Origin: Oegoconia quadripuncta
Lineage: Eukaryota; Arthropoda; Insecta; Lepidoptera; Autostichidae
Assembly: GCA_949316235.1 (NCBI GenBank)
Contig: OX438741.1
Span: 11,595,124-11,659,123, forward strand
Length of the DNA stretch: 64,000 bases
Direction of reading: 5' to 3'
A model generated the notes under the pieces. It worked only from the letters and a program-made list of their open reading frames with translations, made no database searches and was not told where the DNA came from. Made by a program: the position numbers and the translations under genes. Shown piece by piece: positions 11,262-21,123 of this stretch (position 1 is the first letter of the stretch; each line of letters starts with the position of its first letter).

Positions 11262-11619
11262 AGGTCTTAGCATACGTGACGTGTTTATTCTCGTGCCGGA
11301 CGGAACGGGACGATTTTTTGACATCGTTGCATTTAAAAACATAGCAATAAAATACACGTGGCGAGAAACACGGGCGGAACGGGACGGCAATAGAAAAAAC
11401 ATTGTTATGGCATCTTCTTCATCTAATACTACGGCAACCATTGCTAGTTCTTCAAAAGTAAAATCGAACATTTTGTGCTGAAATATGGTTGCAGCACTAG
11501 CACGACTATCGATGAACACCGTCCTGTACGTATGTTTTAAAACCACTTTCACGTTAGGAACTATACCTGTCCCGTCTCCGTTCCGTCCGAGAAATTACCC
11601 GTCACGTATGCTAAGACCT
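11262..11619. mobile_element. PIF/Harbinger-like MITE, TSD TAA
   Basis: The two ends are inverted repeats beginning with the perfect 20-mer 'aggtcttagcatacgtgacg'. Similarity continues inwards for about 55 bp through 'ggacggaacgg'. The element is flanked on both sides by TAA, a 3-bp duplication of the TWA type used by PIF/Harbinger elements. Inside, the minus-strand frame (11253-11552) contains 'FEELAMVAVVLDEEDAI', reminiscent of the Leu/Glu-rich start of Harbinger transposases. That suggests an internal-deletion derivative. No catalytic residues remain. Confidence 0.75.
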
Positions 11620-11920
11620 TAAAATTAAAATTCTATCTACAGATTACTTACGCAATACTTTATAATATTAATACTAGAGGTATACTCAATGTAAACAAAT
11701 GTAAGTCATCTACGCACGACTTCACACCGCTCTGATTCCGATATATGATTTATAGATCATTAAGATCATCTCTTCGTATTATCGTTGGTTGTTATGTAAC
11801 ATACACACGCTATCTTTTGCTCGCGACTTTCCTTAAGTTCAGTGCACAAGCAAAGTTAATAAAACAGACAATCACTGCCTAAAGCTTTAGCTGGTCACCA
11901 TCGTTTGCCGTCAAGGTATA

Positions 11921-12344
11921 TTGGGTCTTTACCTATGAAATTGGAGTTTTTTTTCTTCGTTAATCATATGTACCTACCAATTCCTACGATTTTCAAAGCT
12001 ATATGCAAATTTGATTTTTATTTGGAAAATGGAATATTATTTCAAGGTTTCACATGAAATATTTTTTAATTTCTGGGCTAAATCACATAATAAAAATAAT
12101 TTGAACAGAGCTCTTTTCATGTGCTTCCCATAATCATTTCTTAGATTCACTGAAACTTTTATAAAGCGGTTCTTTTAAAAATTAACGCTGCCTATACTTA
12201 ACTTAATGTTATTCGATAATACACACAAAGTTTAGCTAAATTTGGATTTGCCGTTCCCAAAAAAAATCAAAAATGTTTGTATGGAGATAACAATCTTAAT
12301 GAAATTCTTCGTACAAAACGCCAATTTCATAGGTAAGGACCTAT
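11921..12344 (+). mobile_element. Tc1/mariner-like MITE copy 1, TSD TA
   Basis: Starts 'ttgggtctttacctatgaaa' and ends in the inverted match 'cataggtaaggacctat'. It is flanked by TA at 11919-11920 and 12345-12346. A second copy in the opposite orientation lies at 60380-60832 with the same internal order, for example 'gcccagaaattaaaaaatat' there and its complement here. About 424 bp, no coding capacity. TA duplication and terminal repeats of about 25 bp fit the Tc1/mariner group. Confidence 0.75.
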
Positions 12345-12859
12345 TATAATAATAGTGTAAGTAATGAGTGTGTACACACTACAGTACACGAGTCATAAAG
12401 ATGGCAGGTATACAATAGTTATTCAAGCTTAAACGCAGGTATAATCTCCTAGTAACTATGATACCCCGGACGTTTTAATCGACAGCTTAGTACGCGTGAG
12501 TCACTTTTGTATTCACACCAAGTCTATTATATTCCTCTTATGCAGCAATTTGCATTGATCATATAGAATCTAGACACGTTTAAACTAAATGAATTGTACG
12601 AGAGTCAAACTGCAGAATGTATGTTTTCGCAAATTTTTGTAAGGATCCAGCCATCGAATCAGGCCCCAGTCAATCATACCTACTAAGAGTTTTTTTGTAA
12701 TAGGTAAATCTTAGGAAAATTACCAGTAGTTGACCTAGGTCCATGACTCCATAACCCATGACCCACCTCCTGGGTCTTGAAATTTTGATCAAGTCAAACA
12801 CTTACTGAGTTGGCTTCAAACTATATATGTTGTATATACTGACATATGTTGTCAACATA
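12345..12859. other. No feature recognised
   Basis: AT-rich spacer without supported features. Confidence 0.4.
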
Positions 12860-13071
12860 CCGAACATCCGCACTAAGCTCTTTGCTTCATCATTTATAAT
12901 GCGGACTGCTAACGGCGGTTTTTCCCGACACTTACAACCTTGGGATCTTCAAGTCTAGAGTGAATAGGCATTTACTGGGTGCGCGTGATACATCTTCGGC
13001 TACATCGTCACTTTCCTTCAGGTGAGATTGTGGTCAAACGCGAAACCAGTTTTTAATAAAAAAAAAAAAAA
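12860..13071 (+). pseudogene. LINE ORF2 C-terminus with poly(A)
   Basis: In one frame the sequence reads 'TAVFPDTYNLGIFKSRVN' followed by RHLLGARD and a stop near 13027. A short 3' UTR and a run of A (13056-13070) follow. The VFP..YN..IFK.RVNR.LLG pattern marks the C-terminus of a LINE family with minus-strand relics at 9391 and 36131. 5'-truncated and non-functional. Confidence 0.6.
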
Positions 13072-13136
13072 ACTTCAACAATAACAGTTTTAGAACTTGT
13101 AGTCTATGGCCTATTAATGTTGTTTTTTTTTTATTT

Positions 13137-13403
13137 GACGACCTGTTTGGTGTAGTGGTTAGAAATTCTGCCACTATACCAAAAGGTCTCGGGTTCGAAT
13201 CCCGCTAGGGACATATATTTGTATGATGAATACAGATATGTGTTCCCGAGTTATGGATGTTTTTCATTTATACACGTATTTATTTACAAAAAAAATGTAT
13301 TTGTGTATTTTATCAACCATCTGGTATGCATAACACAAGCCTAGATGCTTACTGTGGACCTAGATGGCGGTGTGTGTTTGTGCAAAGATATTTATTTATT
13401 ATT
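13137..13403 (+). mobile_element. SINE-A, full length
   Basis: The head 'tggtgtagtggttagaaatt' and B box 'gggttcgaatcccgc' are followed by the body 'gagttatggatgtttttcat' and 'tatcaaccatctggtatgc'. The 3' end is TATTTATT-rich. It is closest to the copy at 4050 (shared 'tagatgcttactgtggacct'). Confidence 0.85.
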
Positions 13404-13442
13404 ATTTCAATCACATTAAGTCGGACCCAATTCGACAAATCC

Positions 13443-13618
13443 GACCAATATTATAAATGCAAAAATTTGTGTGTGTACGTATGTTTGTTACCTTTTCACA
13501 CCTCAACTGCTGGACGGATTTGATTAGGACCTGGGTTAGCATATAGACAGATTTTTTTGCTGAACCGATTTTGATGAAATCTTTCACGCGGAAGAAGGCG
13601 CGGGCGGAAAGCTAGTTT
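13443..13618 (+). mobile_element. Helitron-like repeat, second subtype
   Basis: Runs from 'aatattataaatgcaaaaat' through 'caactgctggacggattt' and 'ttttgatgaaatctttcacg' to 'gcgggcggaaagctag' followed by T. The CTAG|T end preceded by a short GC-rich hairpin is the Helitron 3' signature. A closely similar copy lies at 48174-48377. Confidence 0.65.
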
Positions 13619-13710
13619 ACAATAACTTACAATAAAACTGGCCCAATAACGCCCAAAAACGGATTTTCGAATATTTCGAATTGTGAACTGTGGATGTTGT
13701 TCCAAACTGT

Positions 13711-13783
13711 TAAAGTCTGGAATACCAAATGTTTTGGGGTATATCTGACCACCCCATTTGGGATAAAGGTCCTGACGTTATGT
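13711..13783 (-). repeat. Unclassified interspersed repeat (TTTGGGATA family)
   Basis: Contains 'atctgaccaccccatttggg' then 'ataaaggtcctgacgttatg'. Five further copies lie in the window (24067, 29542, 34881, 50326, 58440), all about 75-95 bp. No coding frame is seen. Confidence 0.6.
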
Positions 13784-14562
13784 AGATGTGTATTGAGAGT
13801 GTTATGACGTCAAGACCCCCACTACCCCCTCCTCCTGGATCCGCCATGCCCAGTACCCACAGTATTACCGCGGTATTACCGCATCCGGTCACTTCCGCCT
13901 TTTTCAGGTCACCGGTATAATTCACATTACCAGGACAGCAGAGAGTCTCGGAGCTAGTCAGGTCGTTTATTATCTATTACAGTCTGCAAGCCACCTTACC
14001 GATGTTACGTGAACACGCGCAATATTTCGCAATCAGCGCGTGCGCAGGGCAGATTATCGCGATTTGACACGATCCCATAACGGCTACAAATACCTACTGT
14101 TTGTTTATGGTTCGATCCGTATTTTGCGTCAATAGTCTGTGGTTACTATTCGTTTTTTTTGTCTTTTCAAGTCTTTTAACTGGAGATCAATTCTTGCAAC
14201 ATCAATTTTATTTGTTTTGATTAGGTGGTTATTTTGATGATGACATACGTTTTAGATTCTTCTTGTTGACCTACGTCTGTCAGTAATCAATCAGTCTAAA
14301 ATCGATTGTAAATCATAATACTTACCTATTACATTGCGAGTAGTACAAGAGCAATGCCTGACCTGTCTACATCGATATTTACCATCGCGATATTCATCTT
14401 GAACGAAACAATAGCTGCAATCTGTTGCGTGGGCGCCTGCAACACTGCTGTATTAATATTTAAATTGTTATGTAACCCGGTTAGTATTGCCAGGAATAAC
14501 CATCAGTTTTATGCATACTAGTATATACTGACGGTTTTGCCTGCGTCCAATTCAATGTGTAT
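13784..14562. other. No feature recognised
   Basis: No coding or repeat evidence beyond composition. Confidence 0.4.
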
Positions 14563-14645
14563 TTTTTATGCACAACGGGATAATACGTGACCTCAATCAC
14601 ACTTGATGGTAATTGATGAGACCGAAGCTGGAATTGTAGTGACAG
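14563..14645 (-). mobile_element. SINE-B 3' fragment
   Basis: Diverged match to the SINE-B end: 'ttttttatgcacaacggga', 'cctcaatcacacttgatgg', 'gagaccgaagctgga'. Confidence 0.55.
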
Positions 14646-15840
14646 ATAGTCAACTAATGTTCACGAGGCGGGAGTTAACGAAAAGAAAAAAGTCAGAGAC
14701 CTAAGTAGTGGTTTTTGACTTGAAATTTAAAAATATTTAAAGATTGAGCTTTCCTGATAGATTGCTAGATTTCCTAATAGATAGAATTACTTTTTATCCC
14801 GATAAAGTGAGTAGTTCCTGCACGTTATAGATATAGATAATAGTTTTTTGCAAATATTCTGGCAACTCTGAACCCGGATAAGCGTACCATTATCCTATTC
14901 CATTTCTACCTATATCTACATTTACTAATAAGTAAGTGTACTACGGATATATCGAATTGCAGTATCCAACTTCATTCTAGTCATTCTCTGATCAATTCCA
15001 AAAGGCTGTATGAAAATTGCATAAATAAAATAGAAAATCGATCCATTCCCAAACCACACACACAATACGACGATTATTTGACATTTATTGAATTATTTGA
15101 CCAACTTTTTATTTGTAATATTACTTATTGACAGAATTATTTATTATAACTTAGTTTGTCTCACTATTCACTTTTCACCTCTAGATTGTATAATGATTAT
15201 TATTTAATACTGACTTTCCACCTAATTATTTTTTTAAGAGAATTGTAATGAAAAATGAGAATCTGTAATTGGCATGACTTTGGCTTGTAAATTTTGAGTA
15301 ATATATTTTATAATGATGCTGTTGATTCTGTATTATCAATAAAATAAAAAAATATATAAAGTAGTTTCGAACTTGAGCAACATCTAGCGCTGTCAGCTTT
15401 CGGATGGGTAACCATTAGTGGTTTCATGGTCTCGGTTTTTGAAGTCAGTTGTTAAGCCAAGACGGTGGCCTTGGCCTTTAGGGGCGACTTGTAGCATTCC
15501 ATCCCACAATTAATTATATCGAATGCTTCTATCATTTTGTTAATAACAATTGTTTTTTATTGTTATAAAAAATACAAAGACATTCAATTACAATTAATAG
15601 TTGTAAATTAAATTTCTTGATTATACACAGTTAATTTTATTAAAATATTGATTACTGTTTCGACTTCCGTTCGATATTTTCCTGTATAAATCACCAATTT
15701 AGTATTTTTGGCACGATATATTTCATAACTGTGATGACGCAAATGCAACGGCTGTTGATGATAAATACACTTTACGAGTTTTCCGTGCGTGGACTAACAT
15801 TATTCGAATTTTTCATTTATGGCGACAACTCACTTTTCGG
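14646..15840. other. Mostly unclassified; traces of Helitron-like repeat
   Basis: 14788-14832 carries 'ttatcccgataaagtgagta', a small piece of the Lep1-type repeat. 15360-15450 ends in 'ggtttttgaagtcagttgtt', the complement of a motif seen at 4315. The rest is AT-rich with no supported feature. Confidence 0.35.
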
Positions 15841-16038
15841 ATTTCGGACACTTACACCAATCATCTAGTCCCAAACTAAGCAAATCTTGTGCTATGGATA
15901 CTAGATAACGTATCTAAAAACATACATAAATATTTAATAAACTTCCATGACTCGGCAATAAACATTTACCCTTCGCGGGATTCGAATCCGAAACTGTTAG
16001 TTTCGCTGACAGAATCACTTTCCACTACACGGTCGTCT
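15841..16038 (-). mobile_element. SINE-C, full length, minus strand
   Basis: Reverse copy of the family seen at 49939 and 62521: 'acaccaatcatctagtccca', 'tgtgctatggatactagata', B box complement 'cgggattcgaatccg' and head complement 'ttccactacacggtcgtc'. The body is related to SINE-A, but the head differs. Confidence 0.8.
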
Positions 16039-16294
16039 TTACCTACTTATTTGATAATACCGACTATTAAAACGGTAGTACAGTAGAATAGCTAGCTTGT
16101 AAGTTATAAAAATAAAGCCCGAATTCTTTAATATTTCAATTGAGAGGGATCGGAGGGCGCCATTAGTGAGGTCAATATGACATCTCTTGTATGTTTGCGT
16201 GTAGTGTATGTAAGGCAAGTGCAGTCGGCTTAAAAATAAGTAATCTTTATTTGAACCATTTAGCGACACACATAAATAATTTTGTACTATCTTA

Positions 16295-16535
16295 TCTAAC
16301 TAATATTATAAACTAGCTTTCCGCCCACGGCTTCATCTGCGTGGAATAACTTTATCGCGGAAATTTGTTTATCCCGCGGGAACTACTCACTACGTGATAA
16401 AAAATATCCTATGTCTTCATCCAGGGTATGTTCTAGCTATATTCCAAATTTCATCCAAATCCGTTCATCCATTTCGCCCTGATTGAGCAACAAACAAATA
16501 CCCATTCCAAAATTCCACATTTATAATTTATAAAT
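16295..16535 (-). mobile_element. Helitron-like Lep1-type repeat, near complete
   Basis: On the plus strand it begins 'ctagctttccgcccacggct' preceded by A. On the minus strand this gives a CTAG 3' end followed by T. It includes 'gcggaaatttgtttatcccg', 'gatgaaatttggaatatagc' (minus strand) and 'gattgagcaacaaacaaat'. Non-autonomous. Confidence 0.65.
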
Positions 16536-17212
16536 TACATGACGCATAAATGTATGAAATCGATCTGCGTGTACAGACAGACTCAAAGAATTTTAATTTA
16601 AAGTAAATAAAAAGAAATATCTTTCACACAGCAAATGTCGTTACTGTTTTCTTTTTAAATAGGTTACTTCTGTTGGCCACTGTACTAGGCATCCATAAAC
16701 ACAAGTAGTTACTGCGCACTCTAGTTACACCACAGCAATTAACTGGTGTCTCAAGAGCCAGCATACCTGGGAGCCGGCGAAACACTGGCTAATTACCAGG
16801 AGGGCATAGGTTACTGGGAGATCGGATAATTACAGTGCATTTATTTACAGCCTATTATAAAATTGATTACCTGTTTCTTTGCACACACAGCAAAGAAAAG
16901 AAATCTTCCCAAGGGGGCGTTCACTATTTCTTGTTAGTTTAAAGTTATTTTAATTGTGTGTTTTTAAAGTGGTATTTCAGGTACAAGGGAGCTCTCGCTG
17001 CGTTCACCATCTATTTACAAAGTTGTAAGAATTTATTTGACAAAACGTAAGAAGATGAAAATCGCTCTAATTTAGTAGTTATACTCTCTTTCGAAAAATA
17101 TTTTCTACTATCTTTTAGACCTATGTACATGCTTTGTGCTTATAAATTTTAATTAGAATCAGTTTAAGCATTTCGAAAAATTTGTAGTTGAAAGTTTGTA
17201 ATCTTCTTCTTC
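16536..17212. other. No feature recognised
   Basis: AT-rich spacer without supported features. Confidence 0.4.
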
Positions 17213-17280
17213 TCATCTTCACTTAACATCAGGTGTGATTGAGGTCAAGTACCAACCCGTTGTGCATTAAAAAAAAAAAG
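17213..17280 (+). mobile_element. SINE-B 3' end fragment
   Basis: 'ctcatcttcacttaacatca', 'ggtgtgattgaggtcaagta' and a poly(A) at 17268-17279. Only the last 65 bp of the family remain. Confidence 0.7.
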
Positions 17281-18777
17281 TATGGAATACCGTGTCGGAT
17301 GCACCCTCTGAATTTTGACATAAAATTACAGATTATATTCGAGATTCAAACAGATTTAAGGATTTTTTATTTTCTGCAGTAAAAATACTTTAAAAACAAA
17401 CTTCTAATACCCCATCATGAGACCATGATCATCAAATAATAATCTCCTACAGAGGAGTGACATTAGCCCAAACTCTAAAGTAAACTCATCAGATCTTTGA
17501 ATACTATCTAAATAGATAAATAAAATGTTTATTTGCCTGTTATAGAAGCACATATAGTGACATTCAACCGCACAATTATTCTGCTTGGTATTATGGTTTT
17601 CGAAATGTATAGCCATCATCATCATATCAGCCGAAAGACGTCCACTGCTGGGCAAAGGCCTCCCACAAATGTATAGCCTTATTTCACAGTATTTAAAAAA
17701 TAAAATCTACGATCAAATTACTTGTCAAAATAAATGAAATCCGGATTTTCTTGATGGGGTTGCATTATTTTATTAAATATTTCCTATGGTCACCTTTCGG
17801 GTCCATCATCAGAACAGCTCTATAACATTAAATTGTCGTCAGACTTAGATACATATAAATGCAAATTTTCAATTCGTTTCAACACCGGGAAATTAAGAAA
17901 CTTGTACTTAAAATATAAGTAAGTATACTTGAAGATTTATTTTATTGGATAAAATTATCACTCAAAAGCTTTGTAATAAAAAATCTTATACATATGTCTA
18001 TATGATTATTCCGACAAACTCTCGCTAGACCGAGAACCTGATTGGCTACTCAAACCCACACCTGCATACCAACTCAAAACAACTACCGTTGAATCTATCA
18101 TCTTACGCAATCAAAATTAAAATCAATTCACTTAAATCATTAGGAGATCATCAAACGAATCTCAGTCGCCGATGAAGTAACAATATCGGATGCAACCGAT
18201 GGTGAACTGATGATGGTATATGCGGTCATATGTGGTCGTATAACCACATGTATGTGACGACATCGTGTTACCGCACGCATCATTTGTGCTGACGCTAATT
18301 ATTGTATTCGAGGCAGTAGTGTTGTTACTTTCCTTTCATGCAGTATTATGCTTCGATTGAGGTGTTGTGGAATTCATTCAAACGAGCTGTTATTCATGTT
18401 AATGGAACAAATGAAACAGCTGTTTCTCACCTCAACGGATCGTCGTGGCAAAAGGTGTGCGTCACTCTAGCCGTGGTGGCTAGGATGACTAGGATCCTAG
18501 CCACCACAATTGTTGATAGATTTCTGTCTTACTCTAACTCAAAAGGGCAGATCCTATCTTCGTACCCCTCCCACTATAACTCCTGTAACTCAGGATCAGC
18601 GATGTTACTTTGCACGGCACCTACTGAAGGTAGACGGTGCCCTACGTGACTCGATAGCTACCTGTCCAAGGAACTGATGAAAGAAAGAAATAGGCTGTAG
18701 TTAAGACAAGAAGTTTCCCACTTCCCCTCGGCAAATGGAAGTGTAGTCAATGAATGCAAAACGGAAATAATGCCAAC
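17281..18777. other. Unclassified; short interspersed motif inside
   Basis: 17610-17672 contains 'catcatatcagccgaaagac' and 'gtccactgctgg', a motif that recurs at 48873-48912 and partly at 32896. Other sequence is without recognisable features. A 103-codon frame at 18338-18649 has no domain. Confidence 0.35.
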
Positions 18778-18785
18778 CCTATAGG

Positions 18786-19092
18786 TAGGGTTGCCATACG
18801 TCCCGTATATACGGGACTGTCACCGTATTTGACCAGCCCGTCCCGTATGTCGGAAATAGAATAGAGAGGTGAGGGGCGCGAGCGCGATAGGCACTACTGT
18901 GAAGATGGACTCATCAGCTCAATACCCATCTGTTAGAAAACTCATACTAAGTGTGCATGCGTGCAAAAGTAGTTAAATATAATAAAACATAGTTCAAAAG
19001 CGGCGTGTCGGTATTGAATGTCTTAGGTTCGAATTTTAGGCATCAGAAAACAAAACGTTTCGTATTGACATCTAGAAGTTATGGCAACCCTA
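18786..19092. mobile_element. hAT-like MITE with 8-bp TSD CCTATAGG
   Basis: Terminal inverted repeats 'tagggttgccata' and its complement 'tatggcaaccctacc' bound a 307-bp element. The 8 bp CCTATAGG occurs at 18778-18785 and again at 19093-19100, a perfect duplication. An 8-bp TSD of the form nTnnnnAn together with YAGGGTTGCC-like ends is characteristic of hAT elements. No transposase frame remains, so it would need a hAT transposase in trans. Confidence 0.85.
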
Positions 19093-19100
19093 CCTATAGG

Positions 19101-20440
19101 GAAGGAGGTCGAGTGAAGCTCGGCCCCCTATCTTCTTATATACCACGGACGGCGCCTAGATTCAGTGAAAAGGCTACCCCGAGTAAAGTGCTGGAAGTGC
19201 CAAATTAAAAAGGATGAGGAGATCCTAATGTTCTAATCGTATAGATTTTCCCTTTCCGGAGATAAGTTACACATAATACACAACGCAGTAAAACATATAC
19301 CCGTAATTTTTCGGTAGGGTTTAAAGAACCTGTAGCTTACTAAGCTGCATGCGCGGCGCGACCTTTGCGTTTAATTTACTGCTCAGTCCGGCTTTTTGGC
19401 GGGAACGCGTCGAATGATGTGCCAAGAATGGAGGGTAATATTTTTATTTCTTAAAATTTGTAAACTGTGAGTTTTGAACACCAATAACGCCAGGTTAATA
19501 AGTTGCCGCCAAAATATTCCATAAAGCATTCTGTCACGTTACTGAAGAAATACTACAGAAGACTAGGCTGTATGGGCTCAGATCCCTTTGCCTTCCAACA
19601 TTGTTCGAGAATAAACCAAAAAGAAGCTGCTCAATCGACATATCCCATAATCCACGCCAAATGGAATGCGAGTAAAAATATTAGCATCACAAATACCGTA
19701 GCGAGCATTATCTAAGTGATAGTACAAACTTGACTTATCCGCCTTGAACTGGGCCTTTCACCATTTGTTACATACCGCGGTTGAATATACGCTTAGAGGA
19801 ATGCTTTTTAAAAGCTTTTAACCCGACATTAACGACGGGGGTTATGTGTTTATACAAAATAAAATAAAAGGTATTTATTCATCACAAAAAAGAAAAAAAA
19901 ACACAAGCATACATAGAATCGAGAACCACAGTATTGTGATGAATGGGTAAGGACTCAGCAGTGTTGCTGATTTTCAGTCCCCCCCCTGCAGAGTAGTTGC
20001 TGCCACCAAAGACTTTCCAATGGCTAACGATTTTTTTTTATTTTTTTTTTTAAGCTTAGTGGTGGCTCTGGACAATGTAGAAATTAAATTAAAATGTAAG
20101 AAATAAGAGGCCCCATCTGTTAGCGCCATCTTTCGAGCCACTTTGAACCACCTTACTAAGCGATCAGAAAATCGCCCACTAGAACTAAAAAAAAAACAAA
20201 AAAATAATATTATTACATGTTTGACAGCGTTGTGTGTTTATTCAGTGTTTGTCTGGACATATCTTAGTAATGTGTGATCCGATTTACTAATGACTAAACA
20301 GAAAGACAGATATAGCCATGTTTAATGAAAATCGGTTTAGTCGTTTCAAAGATATTTAGATTTTAACACAGTTTGTTTGATAGGTGATGATCAGGGTCTC
20401 GTTATGGACATTAAAAGCTTGTTTTTAAAAAGTAATTAAT
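19101..20440. other. No feature recognised
   Basis: Contains T-rich runs (20030-20052) and an A-rich stretch at 20188-20205 that may be retrotransposon tails. Bodies were not identified. Confidence 0.35.
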
Positions 20441-20512
20441 AAATAATAATAAATAAATATCCTTAGACATAAACACAGCGCCATCTAGTTCCACAGTAAA
20501 ACTTGTGTAAAG
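20441..20512 (-). mobile_element. SINE-A 3' fragment
   Basis: AAT-rich tail followed by 'cagcgccatctagttccaca'. It ends after 'cagtaaaacttgtg'. Confidence 0.65.
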
Positions 20513-20938
20513 TTGTGTAAAACTTACTTCATAAATGTAATTATGCTTATCTGATCAGTGCATTGAATCGTACATATTTTTTTATTAATGTTGCTATCAC
20601 TTTTCAAGTAAAAAATAAATATAAAATACAAATATATGTTAATCTACCATCTAGACTACATTTGTAATTCAAGTAATCTGTGGTTGCACAATTAGTTTAA
20701 GGTTATATTTTCTAATTACCTAGCATTTATAATGACCCAAATAAAGAAAAAAAAATAAGAAAATTGTAACTGAATATAGGACACAAATAGGACTTCCTTA
20801 AAATCTGCAAATAGGACTTCCTTTAAAAACTAATTGAGATTGATATTTTGAAGCTATACGTTGATGATAACAACTCTTCCTGAATTTGATATTATTTATT
20901 GTGTGCTATATTATAATACTTGGAAAATCTACCGGTTA
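20513..20938. other. No feature recognised
   Basis: AT-rich. A local direct duplication of 'aaataggacttcctt' is seen at about 20785-20824. Confidence 0.4.
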
Positions 20939-21123
20939 GTGGCCCGCCCACGACCGACTTTTTTGTAGGACCGATAATCGGCCGATTTTTTCGTCAATCC
21001 TTTTATCAGCGATATTGTGACCGATTTTTTGTAGGGCGTGAGCGTTGAAACATTGCAATCGATACGTTCCATTTTTTTCCTACAAAAAATCGGTCACCGA
21101 TTATCGGCTGTGGGCAGGCAGCC
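20939..21123. mobile_element. Small PIF/Harbinger-like MITE, TSD TTA
   Basis: The ends form an imperfect inverted repeat ('gtggcccgcccacgaccga' against the complement of 'tcggctgtgggcaggcagcc'). Inside, 'gaccgattttttgtaggg' and 'cctacaaaaaatcggtcacc' add further inverted similarity. TTA flanks both sides (20936-20938 and 21124-21126). 185 bp, non-coding. TTA could occur by chance, so the superfamily is tentative. Confidence 0.55.
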
